Source: Brachionus rotundiformis (Eukaryota; Rotifera; Eurotatoria; Ploima; Brachionidae). From it: DNA of 59,964 nucleotides. The stretch spans positions 6,887,447 to 6,947,410 of the forward strand of contig JAESIW010000137.1 of assembly GCA_016802295.1 (NCBI GenBank). Direction: 5' to 3'. A program made the translations under genes and the position numbers. Positions 45,012 through 56,461 of the stretch are shown in pieces. Each line of letters opens with the position of its first letter. The stretch's first letter is position 1. Under the pieces are notes generated by a model. The model was given only the letters and a program-made list of their open reading frames with translations, did no database searches and was not told the origin of the DNA.

Positions 45012-47338
45012 GACATATTTTTAGTAAAAAATAATTCCAACAAGGGATAATTTTTGATTAAAATAGAAGCAAGTTTCTTCTATTTGTGGTTACTTATATT
45101 CGAGGAAATACGGTACTTAGAATGTAAAGAGCAAGCAAGTATGCTAAACAGAGATCTAGTGGATGATTTGAGGAGTGAATAATAAAAAGAACACAATCTC
45201 TCTCTGTCTCGTTTTCATCGAGTTTTAATAAGCACGATAACATGTCTAAAGCAATGTGCTAACATTCGCTCTATCAGCAGTAATATTTTAGACTTGACTG
45301 GGTCCACGAGGCAGCGGCACACACTCACATCAAAATCACTTAGATGGATTAGTGAATCTGAAACTATAAGCTGTACAATTTATGTCAATCTTGTTTTTAG
45401 AAATTTTGAACGACAAATTTTTTTCTGATTATCTCCTGATTAAATAAAGTCTTTAAACTTTGTATTCTTATCTTATTATTTATTAATTCTAGAGATCATT
45501 GTTGTAGTTCTCTATAACTATGGTAGCTAGAACATCAACTTCAGAAATCAAGTTATAGTATTTAACACTGTGTAAAATAGAAGTTAGACAAATTACTAAT
45601 TATTGTTGGACAAGAAGTGGTCATTTACTTATCAATAGTTATATTCTAAGTTTTTTTTATTATTTGTGTTATAAGCCACGCACCACCAGATTCTATCAGG
45701 TCTGGAATAAAAGGACATAAGTTAGGTTTGCAACATAATGCAAAATTTTTTAACTAAAATATTTTTGCACAGTTTTGCAGATATAAAAAACTAATCTAAG
45801 CATTCCACGCTGACCATTACAATTAATTTAAATCTCATTTTTCCAATGGATACTAAAAACATGATTTATCTTTTATCTGATTAAACAATCGCTTGTCAAC
45901 ATATTTACTCTATCGCTTTAGAAACTATTTAGACAATATGGTTATCTTTAAACACTAATTTAAGTTTCATGAATTGGACTTAAAATAAATTAATACAAAA
46001 ATGAACATTACATTTTTTTAAACTATCTAAGTTTTTATTATTAACTAATTTTATTATATTTATATTATAAAGTTTTCAAATTATAAAAACTTAGATTTTA
46101 ATTTAATATTTGTTTTATTTATTCAGACATCATTTAATTAAAAAAAACTAAAAAAAAAGGAATTAATAAATATTATTTAAAAATTTAAAAATAAAGCTAA
46201 CTTGAAAAAAATAAGCTTTCATATGACCAGAAATTATGGTTAAACGAATTAACAAATTTATCAAGTAATTTTTGTCCATCATGTGTAGCTACAAAAGACT
46301 AGTATTCCTAGTACCAATAAGCCAAATATTTTGACTTGTTCAATTTCAAATAAATTATTTAGCAATCCTTTTAAATATTAAATTTTCTATTAAATTAAAT
46401 AAATTCACGTTTTTTCAGCTTATTTTATAAATATAGTTGTTAATAATAATTGAAATTATTTTATCAATAGAAGAAATGTACTCAAAATAATTCAAAAGTT
46501 TTAAAAAATGTATCAAAACAGTTTTGTATAAAGCTTTATGAATGATTGAAGTGGCATCAAAATTAGTATTAATTTTTTTCCGATTGCAAAAAAGTGTTAA
46601 TGTTCGATATTTAATATTCTTTATAGCAAAAGTCAATTAAAACAAATTAACAGTATCAATTTAGCATATAGTATCTATAAATTTTTAGCCTTTAATTCCA
46701 AAATAAAGATTAATAAGCTTTTATTTAGAAAAAAATTTGAATACTCAAAAAAATTAATATATAAGAATAATTCTTAATTGAAAATAATTTTTGAAATTTA
46801 AATAATTGATTGATCACAATAAAACTTATTGATAATCTAATAAAATTTATAAATTTTTATTTTTATTATTTAAATCACTTAAGTCTTGATTCTTAGTTTA
46901 AAGGTTTATACAAAAAGTTTAAATTTTTTTAGGTGTCGAAACAATGAATATTTTTCTCAAGTGCTAAAATAAGAATATAAAGTTATAAATATTGATGAAA
47001 TAAAATTTTTTAAATAATAATTCTTAAATTTTTAGATTTAATGCATAACCATATTTGGTTTTGGATAAACCATATTAAATCATTACCAAAGATATTAATA
47101 GATAATTGTTCAGCTATAATTTTTTTGTAGATATAAACATTTATTACATCTATTTATCATACTTTCACAATTTAAAAATTATTAATTTTTTAAGTAAAGA
47201 TAAATAAAGAGTATTATTCCCAATTTTTGTCCGGCATTTCAGCTATTTGCTCATGAATCATTTATGATAAAAATATAAAAATATAGTTGATATTTCAAAC
47301 ACCTTAACAAGATGATGTTACATGACTTAAGTATTGTA
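45012..47338. other. AT-rich intergenic region
   Basis: About 45150-45330 is less AT-rich and includes AATAAA followed by a CTCTCTCTGTCTCG stretch, which might be the end of an LTR element, but no partner or coding part is visible. The rest shows no recognisable feature. Confidence 0.35.
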
Positions 47339-48590
47339 TTAGGTTGTTTAATAAGTTTTTTCGTCGATTTTTAAATCAAAAAATCTCATAAAAGATTAGA
47401 TTTTTTTATGCAATGTTGTACATCATTTGAAAGAGCAACTCTTGTTCTTTCAAATGATATATAAGATTATATGTTTGCTTTTTAAATTTTTAAATATTTA
47501 ACTAAATAAAAATGGATGACAAAAAATGCATATCCGCCATTGCATGTTATTCAAGTTTAACGAAGGAAAAAATGCGACAGAGGCTACCAAATCGATTTGT
47601 TTGGTATATGGCGACGATGCTCTGACTGTTCGCACTTGTCAAAATTGGTTTGCTCAATTCAAGGCTGGAGATTTCGATCTCAATGACAAAGAACGAGTTG
47701 GGAGAACCGTCGAAGCTGATGACGCGTATTTGCAAGAGCTGCTTGAGGAAGACCCGAGTCGGTCGACTAGACAGCTCGCTAAAGAAATGTCTGTAACAAA
47801 TGGCACCGTTTGGAATAGATTAAAAGCCTTAGGAAAGATCAAAAAGGCCGGTAAATGGGTCCCACACAAACTCTCAGAAATCAATATTGCGCAACGATTT
47901 AGCATTTGCGTTTCTCTCTTGTCTAGGCATAAAAAAAGAGTTTTTTGTGGAAAATCGTAACTGGAGATGAAAAGTGGATCTACTTCGATAACCAGGTCAA
48001 CAAAAAACAATGGGTCGACCCTGATCAAGAGCCATTACCTACTCCGAAACGCGAAATTCATGGAAAAAAGGTCATGCTTTGTGTTTGGTGGGATCAGAAG
48101 GGTATAATCTATTATGAGCTACTCCAACCCAAGCAAACGATAACCGCAGACCTTTATTCACACAATTGATACGTTTGAGTCACGCTTTGGAAACAAAACG
48201 GCCACACAGAGTTAAAGGACAGCGAAAAGTGATTCTTTTACATGATAACGCTAGACCATATGTTGCAAAAACGACTCGGAACACGATAGAGAATCTAGGC
48301 TGGGAAGTCTTATCTCACCCAGTTTATTCACCAGACTTAGCTCCTCCATGCAGCACTTCCTCGGTGAAAAAAAATAGTCAGACTTGGAGGAAATAAAAAA
48401 AGACATCAGTCAATATTTCACCTCAAAACCAGCCAGCTTCTACGAGCGAGGGATCAAAATGCTGTCAGAAAGATGGGAGATGTGTATTTCTAGCAAAGGA
48501 AATTATTTTAGTGACTAATTATATTTTATTTTAGTTTTTATAAATGAATAAACTCTAGAAAAAAACGAAAAAATTTATTAAACAACCTAA
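47339..48590 (+). mobile_element. Mariner element with intact TIRs, inactive transposase
   Basis: A 1252-bp element with terminal inverted repeats (left TTAGGTTGTTTAATAAG..., right the inverse, about 27 bp) and TA on both sides (47337-47338 and 48591-48592). The transposase frames run from ATG 47512 to the stop at about 48518 and match the family: HIRHCMLFKFNEGKNATEA, TCQNWFAQFKAGDFDLND, GKWVPHKLSE, VTGDEKWIYFDN, KKVMLCVWWDQKG, HDNARPY, SPDLAP. Frameshifts lie after codon 5, near 47948 and near 48165. A deletion of roughly 20 bp after SPDLAP (about 48344) removes the segment carrying the third catalytic Asp of the DD34D triad, and a nonsense codon follows. It is therefore a young-looking but dead copy. 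Confidence 0.92.
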
Positions 48591-48600
48591 TATATCTAGA

Positions 48601-48712
48601 AAATAATAATAATAATAAACACAATAATATAAGAAACTACAAGCTAGCAAACTAGACTTGCGAAGATGGGAAACGGTAGGATCCCATTTATGGTAATTGT
48701 GGTATGTACTGT
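48601..48712 (-). repeat. LINE/SINE-like tail, copy 1: folded RNA plus (AAT)n
   Basis: (AAT)n at 48603-48618 is followed by a segment that folds as a three-way junction: outer stem 48635-48640 with 48693-48698, hairpin GCAA 48647-48650 with TTGC 48658-48661, and an 8-bp hairpin 48664-48671 with 48682-48689. The same design recurs at 54461-54545 with compensating base changes. In minus orientation the tandem repeat lies at the 3' end, as in LINE tails. Confidence 0.55.
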
Positions 48713-51568
48713 GTTTAGACCACAGTCACTTCCCTAGCTCTGTCTTCACTCTGAAGATTGTTATTCGTTAGGTTACCATTCACTAGTATCGACTAATTCC
48801 AATATGTAAAATAAGCCAAAATAGCTAACCATATTCTTGGTCATTTTATTATGGTTGGATGGCTGTTGATATGTTGATTTTTTTTGACTAGCTTTTTCTC
48901 AAGCTTAAGGAGCTATTTATTTTATATTTAAGATAAAATTAAAAACATTAATTATTTTATGCACAATATATTTATATTTTTTGTTAAAGATATTCAAGAA
49001 AATTGAAAATTTAAATTTTATTACATGTATTTTTTTTTAATTTTTTAGTTTTAATTTATGTTTGAATAATTAAATGACTCATTTAAAGTATTTTGAAGTT
49101 TATTTAATTAAATATTTTATTTCTCGTTGATCAAAAAGAATTTTTCATCTTATATTCAGTTCTTATATCCTATTATAGTTTTATTTTTATTACAAAATTA
49201 TAATTTTTTGATTTTATAAACAGATTATGGAGCTACTTCTTCAACCAGGCAATTTTTCAATCAAAAATCCACTTTTTAAAGAAACAATAACAATTATATT
49301 TATCATTTATTAAATCTTTTATATAAGATAAAAATGAACTTAAAGATCAATTAAAAAAATTCACCTAAAGCTTGTTGATAGTTGTTACATCAGGAATCTA
49401 ATTACTGAGATCAAATTATTTTACAAGACAAATTATAAAATGTTAATTAATAATAAAAAGCTAATTTAATATATTTAATAATTACCTTTTTTTTCTAATT
49501 TAATCAAACATTTTAATTAAAATATTAAATTATCAAGAGTTATTTAAAAAATTTCACTTGAGTCATAAATTTTACATTTAAGTCAATAATTAAATTTCAT
49601 AATAAACAATTTTTTTACATCTTCCTGCAATTTACTCATTCATTAAAACAAAATGTTAATTTTTAAATTAGGATAATAAAATTTTTTAATGACTGTTTAA
49701 ATTGATAATTTTAGTTACAAAAATAAAATTTAAATTAGGTCGAATTTTCCAAAAATCATCCTAGTGAACCATGGTCATTAATTTTAATTTTCACACCGGT
49801 CATATCCATTTAGGCAAGCTCTCCATGTTACCACTTGGGTGTCAATTGAAGGGCTCTGTCTTTTATCCGTGAAGCAAGTCTTAACTTATCTTTAATTAAA
49901 TTCTTTTTATTAAAAATAATTTTTAAAAATTAAGCAAAATTTTATTTATTTTTATTGATCAGAAAGTTTGCTAGTTTATATGAATTGTAAAGGTTTATAA
50001 GCCTGTTTTATGACTTTTAGTTTATTGTTATGAGGCAAGCTGATAAAACTAGTGGTTAAGTTTCTTTAATAATTTATTGTAATAACAAAAAGAAGTGGTT
50101 TAAAAAGTAGCTTGACTTTTTGCTTTGGCTGCAGTGATGTAGGAACATGTGCTACTAAAAAGTTAATAGGGAGATGTAAACACTCAGGTCTTAGCATAAT
50201 GATATGTATAGCATTTAATCCCAAAGGTAAGACTAAAAGAAAGCTTTAAATAAACATGCAGAAATATTTGTTAAAAATTTTGAAAGAAAATTGATTTTGT
50301 TACGTGATACATTTTTTTATATTAATGAGCGATTATAAAATTATCTGTTAAACATTGAGCTGGGTTTTTTTGAGTATATTTTTTCCTTATTGAAACAAAT
50401 CTAAAATGATATTTTGGTGTTAGTCCTCTATTTATTTGATACTAAAAGAACATCAATAATCTCTAAATTTAATTTTTACATTTTATAAAGTCTAAAAATC
50501 TTCTAATTATATATTTTATAGCAAGTTATATGTGTTTTGTTTAAATAAAATTCATTAATCATGTCAAATGTGTCAATAGGAGATAAAAAAAGACAAAATT
50601 TTCTTTTAACTAAATCACTTTTTTTCAAATGGAATATTTACGAATAGAAAAAATACTTTGATGACCAAACTTGCTTATATTTGATGAAAAATTTTAAGCA
50701 AATTTATCATTCATATTTAAATGATATATTCACAAATAGTATAATTGGTACCGAGTCTTTTTGGTCATATTAGCGACTAGGTTAACTATCTTAAGTCAAG
50801 AAGGAACATAAATTGCTGGCTTTAAGTGTCTATTATTGGATAGACGCTCCCAAGAGTACCAATCTAAACATTAGATCATTCTCTTTTATCTTGATTTCTA
50901 TCAATCCTTTATTTATAGATAAAAAATTTGTTAAAAAGAATTTTTGGGTAAGTAGGCCCATTTTGCCATTAGCTTTAGTTTGCCAAAGCACTGCTGACGC
51001 GGTCTCATGGCTGTATGTATCATGTATCTAGAAATACTTGTTGCCAAGGAACTTGCTTTAATACACACACACACATACACAATTTATCTTGGTTACCCAA
51101 ATTAGGTACAGTACAGGTAAATTTGGATAAATTAATTTGACTCCAAGCCGATCCATCCTACATGTCTTCTTAAATGGCTTAAATTGTTATTGATTTTTGC
51201 TCATAATTAACTAACGCGCTTGTCAATACATTTCTTATCTATTATCAATCAACAAATTCATTCAAAAAGTATCATATTTCTCAAAATGTTAAAATTATTT
51301 TTTATTACATTAGCAAAAAAAAAAGGCATAAAATATTTAAATTTTTATTATCTAAACTAAATAATGATTCATAATTTTTTTTTCGTATAACAAAAGCTTG
51401 TTATTTAACCAAAGTTGTGTTCAAGTTTGCCTAATGATTAATTTAAAATTAGATCTAGAAATTAATCACATAAGAGCTAAATGATTCATAGCGGCATAGT
51501 TTGTCCAAGAGTAATTAAGAATAATTTTATCTATATTTAGAATTAAATAGAGGAGAATAAGAGACGAG
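48713..51568. other. AT-rich intergenic region upstream of the Fos-like gene
   Basis: Contains a short minus-strand scrap of the RTE-like element at about 49790-49870 (related to 44745-44830) and (CA)n at 51062-51079. A less AT-rich patch near 50950-51020 may be Fos regulatory DNA. No coding exon recognised. Confidence 0.4.
49790..49880 (-). pseudogene. RTE-like retrotransposon scrap
   Basis: GTGTCAATTGAAGGGCTCTG and nearby bases match the 44745-44830 segment of the RTE relic (GTGTCCATTGAAGAGCTCTG). Same strand, no open frame. Confidence 0.5.
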
Positions 51569-52738
51569 ATGATCTCACCATGTACAGAGCTGGAGAATGG
51601 CGCGAACAGAGAGCCAGACCAGGCAAAATTGTTCAAAATGTTAAAGAGCAAGTCGGCGAAGGGCGAGCCGGGCGACCAGCGCACCATGGACGCCGCGGAC
51701 ACGCTAGTCTCGCTGGCTCACTCGGCGAGCTCGACGCCGACCGTCGAGTTCAAGCCGTTCAGGCCCGCAGACGACGAGGTCATAGAGAAAACCATCAAGC
51801 TCGAGGGCATGTCCGGCGAGGCCACCAGCAGCAACAACAGCTTGGTCGAGTCCGCGTGCAAGATCCTCATCGAACAGGTGCTAAAGTCGTGTCCAACGGT
51901 GAACCTGTCGTCGATTACTATTAAGGCGTCGACGAAGCGCGCGGACTCGCCAGAGGCCAAGCGGAGCCGCGCCGACACCGAGACCGACTCGGACGGCGAC
52001 GAGGCTAGGACTCGACCGGCGCCCACTCTGGCCACCGGGCGCCGCTCTCGCGACCTGGAGCTCCCGCCCGACGAGGCACGCAAGCGCCAGGACCGACGCG
52101 AGCGCAACAAGCTCGCTGCTGCTCGATGTAGGAGACGCCGCGAGCAACTGGCCGACTCGTTGAGCCTCAAGACTGACGATTTAAGCAAAGAGCAGGAAGA
52201 GTTGAGGAAAAATTATCAAGAATTGGTCAAAGAGAAGCTCAAATGGAAGAAAATTTATGATGAACATGTGAAAGAGTGTGAGAAGAAAGGCTGCAGTGCC
52301 ATGGCGTTGACGCCGATCAGTGCCGGACTCGCTCACAAGGAGAATTTTCTCGGCTTTTTGGAACAAAGTGACAAAACCAAGACTGCCGGACTGACTAGAC
52401 CGAACAATTTGGACCTGAAGAACACGACTAGTTCAACTACCACAATGGTCACGCCATCCTCAGCCTCTATCAACTCGATGCTACAGGGCATCGCCTACGC
52501 GTTCGGACAAAGCACTACACCGGGCTCATTTTCCATCGGATCAAACAACAACATCAGTTTTGTCATGACGCCCACTTTTCAAATGAACACACCGACAGCT
52601 TTTTTGTCTTTGGCACCCTTCGAGTCTCAACTCGGCACTCTCAATACGCCCATGCTGGTACAGTCCAATCAGCTTCTAGCCCTGCAAGAGCCTGCCACCG
52701 AATCAAAAAATGCAACCAACTCTTTGGTCAAGTCCTAA
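51569..52738 (+). CDS. FOS: Fos-like bZIP transcription factor (AP-1)
   Basis: Single-exon open frame, 389 residues, ATG at 51569; AATAAA at 52767-52772. The basic region, RRERNKLAAARCRRRREQL (residues 176-194), with Asn, two Ala, Cys and Arg in DNA-contact positions, is that of Fos/ATF3-type bZIPs. The zipper follows with leucines at 197, 205, 212 and 219, then Trp in the next heptad position, and ends in H-V-K-E-C, echoing the H-x-x-x-C of Fos. Length (Fos is about 380) and an acidic and Ser/Thr-rich surround also fit. Fos proteins pair with Jun to bind TGA(C/G)TCA sites in stress, growth and wound responses. A JDP2/ATF3 assignment is the main alternative. Coding sequence is GC-rich in an AT-rich setting. 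No intron is seen in the bZIP, unlike vertebrate FOS. Confidence 0.85.
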   Translation: MISPCTELENGANREPDQAKLFKMLKSKSAKGEPGDQRTMDAADTLVSLAHSASSTPTVEFKPFRPADDEVIEKTIKLEGMSGEATSSNNSLVESACKILIEQVLKSCPTVNLSSITIKASTKRADSPEAKRSRADTETDSDGDEARTRPAPTLATGRRSRDLELPPDEARKRQDRRERNKLAAARCRRRREQLADSLSLKTDDLSKEQEELRKNYQELVKEKLKWKKIYDEHVKECEKKGCSAMALTPISAGLAHKENFLGFLEQSDKTKTAGLTRPNNLDLKNTTSSTTTMVTPSSASINSMLQGIAYAFGQSTTPGSFSIGSNNNISFVMTPTFQMNTPTAFLSLAPFESQLGTLNTPMLVQSNQLLALQEPATESKNATNSLVKS

Positions 52739-53052
52739 AGGCACACTTATCTGACTTTTTGTACGCAATAAACGCTTAACCAATGCACACACAACGCTTA
52801 GTTCATGTTGTAAATTATTTATCTATTTTTTAATTTTTTCTTAATTACATTAGGTGATTGATATACGGTGATGACGACTGGATTCGGTTTTGATACCTAA
52901 AAATATTTTTTTGTATTGTTTATTTGAATTTTAATTTAATTTAATTGTTAACCTGGTGGTTTTAATTATTATTATAATTTTTATTATTTTAAAAGTGAAA
53001 TAAATTTTTGTATATATTTTTTAATTTTAGTTTATTTATGTCTTTATTTAAT

Positions 53053-54061
53053 GGGGTATTATTAATCGATCTCTTACATTACTTAAACGATCACTTAATA
53101 AAATATATTATTTTATTTTTTCTATCTATAATATTATTTATTCGATTAATTTGATTAATTAACTGTCTCTAATTATAAATATTTATGTATCCTGAGTTTT
53201 TTTGTCACTAAATTTACTGAAGATGAATATGATTATGATGAATATAGCTCTTAACTAATAAACAATTGAAATTATCTCTTGATTTAATTTAATTATCTCC
53301 TGTGAGAGTTTTTTTTTGTGGATATTTAAAGATGATCTAATGTGATCTAAGTTTTATCAAAGTATTGAAATGTCTGATAGTGAGTATCGAGTAGTTGATG
53401 ACTATGTAACTTCTGAATCACAATCTGAAGACGAGGTTCAAGAATCCAATAAAAAGAAAAGAACCAGGAAGAACTGGATCTATGAGAGAACATTCCACGA
53501 TCAAGAAGCATCCAAAGACTGGTTAGATAATGAAAAGATTTGGTCTTCTCTGAAAAGTATTGAAACTGAGGCCGGTTTAAGAATTGATTATCGATGCAAC
53601 CTAGTTAAGAGAAAAAGCGAGTAGCTCTTAAAGCATCCTGTTTGGTATGAAGGATTTCTACCTGATGGACCAAGCACAAACAATGGACAAGAATCTATTA
53701 ATTCTACAATAAAAAAGAATCATTAGTTCAGAAAACTCTTACCTTTACACCAGTTCTTATCTCTTGCAAAAGATATTATTAAGCATTGGTCGAAACGAAG
53801 AGATCCATTGTCAGTGAATTGCAAAAATTTTTCACTTCAACCAGCAATTGATACACAACTCTTTACCAAGAAATATGACCGGATTAAACATAAAAAACTT
53901 TTTAAATTAAAAGAAGAGATACTTTAAGTAAAACTAGTTGCTGTTTTATTTAATTTAGGAGACAGATTAATAAATATAAGTTAAGAATATTAAGTAAAAT
54001 AAGAGATAGAAAAATATTAGTGATCGATTAAGTAATTTTAGAGATCGATTAAATACCTCCC
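53053..54061 (+). mobile_element. MULE DNA transposon, internally deleted, with 9-bp target duplication
   Basis: Flanked on both sides by TTATTTAAT (53044-53052 and 54062-54070), the 9-bp target duplication typical of Mutator-like elements. Terminal inverted repeats of about 50 bp: left starts GGGGTATT and contains TTAATCGATCTC and ATTACTTAAACGATCACT; the inverted right end starts GGGAGGTATT and contains TTAATCGATCTC and ATTACTTAATCGATCACT. Inside, an open frame at 53370-53624 gives an acidic start and KKRTRKNWIYERTFHDQEAS. Further on, WYEGFLPDGPSTNNGQES and FLSLAKDIIKHWSKRRDP (53640-53930) resemble the C-terminal part of MULE transposases. The central catalytic domain is missing. Confidence 0.88.
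53370..53624 (+). pseudogene. MULE transposase N-terminal remnant
   Basis: 84 codons from ATG 53370. It has an acidic, Ser-rich start, a basic KKKRTRKNW and then WIYERTFHDQEASKDWLDN, which looks like the zinc-binding (FLYWCH/FAR1-like) N-terminal region of a MULE transposase. The downstream C-terminal piece (PSTNNGQES ...) lies past stops, so the protein cannot be made whole. Confidence 0.6.
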
Positions 54062-54460
54062 TTATTTAATTAATTGAAAAAAATAGAGATAATAACCAAA
54101 AAATAGATAAATTGAACGCCTTCAATACCACTCAATATTAATTAAAATAAATTTAAAATTCAATCAATTGACAGAATAATTTTTAAATCAAAATTTTGCT
54201 CATATTTAGAAATTCAATTTTAATTAATTTAAATTTAAATATATATATTATTTGACAAATATAATTTTAGATAATTAACAGTGGAGTAAGTGTAATTTTT
54301 ATTCAATGACAGTACCTTATTGTAGCATAAGATTTTCTTTTGCTTCAAAAATGAAGTAAAAAAGTTAGTTTTTATTTTCAACATTAAAACACAATGAGAC
54401 ATCTTTTTAGTGACAATTATTTATCTCAATTTAGTGAATTTAAAGTCAATTGACTTGACT

Positions 54461-54545
54461 TATTATTATTATAAAAAAGCTACAGCAAGACTAGCTTGCG
54501 GAGGCGGCCTACATGAGAGGTCGCCTATGGTAGCTCATTGCACAT
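54461..54545 (-). repeat. LINE/SINE-like tail, copy 2: folded RNA plus (ATT)n
   Basis: (ATT)n at 54461-54471, then outer stem AGCTAC 54478-54483 with GTAGCT 54530-54535, hairpin GCAAG 54485-54489 with CTTGC 54495-54499, and an 8-bp hairpin 54502-54509 with 54519-54526. Partner of 48601-48712. Confidence 0.6.
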
Positions 54546-54779
54546 AATGAGATAAAAGACTGATAGAAATATACAATAAGAATTTTAGGGTTAAAGGAGT
54601 TAAATTTTACAAGAATAAAAAAAAGAAAAACTGGGATTCATCATTGTTGCATGTGTCTATGGAGCGGTAGTTTGGGTACAAGACCGAAATGCGTCGTACT
54701 TAGTCTCCATGAATTTTTAACAAGCCTGTCATGAACATGCTGTGTTTTTCTCTGAATGCTTTTATCCCTTTTCAATCCT

Positions 54780-55310
54780 CCCTTTTATTCAATCATTTCT
54801 GATATTGTAAATGGAAAGAGGTATCGGCCATGGGTTTGTGTGCTAAAAATATAAGGTAATGAATTTCGGAAGACTGAGTGAGAGGCATAAGTACAAAGCT
54901 CATAGCAATGATGAGAGTGGGGATGTAACAGAGATTACTAGATGCGAGAGAAATTTGGGTGAGATGGTATTGTCTGATTTAAGGTAAAAAGTGCGTGTTC
55001 AAAAGCAAACAAGATACTAGGAATGCTTAGGCATATATTTGTGGTGCAAGTATGCGATCCAAATAAAAGTATGGACTATGATGATGAGCATAACTAAACT
55101 ATGTGAAATGTATAATTTTGCAAATGGATTGGAAAAAGCCTAAATAGCTTCAGTGCCTTAATCTAGAGGAAAAAGTATGAGAATGGACAGTGAGAGCATT
55201 CTTTCCATGTGATGCGATGACGTGATGGATTTCTCACAACAATTTTGTCAGTCTTTGTCAAGGCTTCTCAAGTAATCAAGGAAATATCTCTAAATCTCTA
55301 AAGTATTGTT
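54780..55310 (+). pseudogene. Non-LTR reverse transcriptase relic
   Basis: On the plus strand about 54885-54990 reads YKAHSNDESG, EITRCERNLGEMVLSD, and about 54995-55060 reads SKANKILGMLRHIFV. These are the E-x-DLGV and ANKILGMLRR boxes of jockey/CR1-type RTs downstream of the catalytic site. Several stops. The preceding 54550-54780 stretch is probably part of the same element. Confidence 0.6.
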
Positions 55311-56461
55311 GGCGGATCTTTAAGCTTAGGCTGACTCTACTCCCTGGTCAAATTGGACCTTTCATACTAGTTATAATTTGTAACTAGTCTTGTCGATGGA
55401 ATTAGATTTAAACTAAACTCGTAGTTACTAGGCTGTATTTTCAACTAATAATTGATTGGAACTTGGAGACAATTTAGAAAATAGAATGATATTCAAGGGA
55501 TATATAAAAGGGAATATTTTGATTTTGAGGAATTAATTTATATTTAAAACTCAAGATTTTAGTTTAATAAAGTTTCTAAAACCAGCCTATTCTTTCCAAT
55601 GCCAAAGTCTAAGTTCAGTCATAAACTAACCGCTAACAGTATTTTAATTAGTTGAACAAGATCCTAGTTGGTGCTTTTAACTTTACTTAAAACCCCCAGC
55701 CTTTATTAAGACCATTCAAATTTTATAATATAGAGCAAATACGATTTTTTTAATAATAATTATCAATTTTTAAAATTGAATCAATTCTTAATTAAATTAT
55801 CTAATTGATTGATTTTATTGCTTAAAAATAAATCAAAGCTATTCAAATTATAAAATATAAACTTTAATGAGCAAAAAAATTTCCCTTTTAAAATTAATTT
55901 TATTATCATTCTTATAACTGTAGACAACTGGAACACATTGCCTCCTTTAGAACTTGTTTAAGAAAATGATTGACGAAATCAATACGTTGTGATAGTCAAA
56001 GAAGAATGAGGCACTGTCGGAAATCTAGCTTTTTATTTTAAAAAGAATCAGTTTATGATTACATTTGTTATTTTAATAGTTAAATAAATTGATATAAATT
56101 GACATGTTAGAAAATATAGAAAATAATGTCTTATAAAAAAAATTTGATTTTTTATTCAAAAGCTGATATAGATCTCAAAACTCACACTTAAATGAAAATT
56201 ATTCATTTGATCAATTTACTCTCAATCGCTAGGTCTATAACGAGGATTCATTCTTATTATTTTACATTGCATTATCGAGTTTAAATAAATTTTTAAACAT
56301 TTAATCCAAAATATAAAGAATAAAAAAAATTTTATTTCTTAAAATATAAAATTTAAATAAGCAATTATGTCTATTAACTTGGCTAATTCACTGCTAAGAT
56401 TCAATTGGCACATGTAATTGTATAACTAAATAAAACCAATCTGCTGAATTTTTTCGCCATG
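55311..56461. other. AT-rich intergenic region
   Basis: Around 55950-55995 a frame reads CLRKMIDEINTL, sharing about 25 of 29 DNA bases with 10234-10262. It is a scrap of an RTE-like RT tail. Nothing else recognised. Confidence 0.4.

Noticed and set aside
45118..45330. Possible solo LTR (AATAAA followed by CT-rich sequence and a GGGTCCACGAGGCAGCGGCA stretch)
   Set aside because: No second LTR, no convincing primer-binding site and no coding remnants were visible, so there is not enough to call it.
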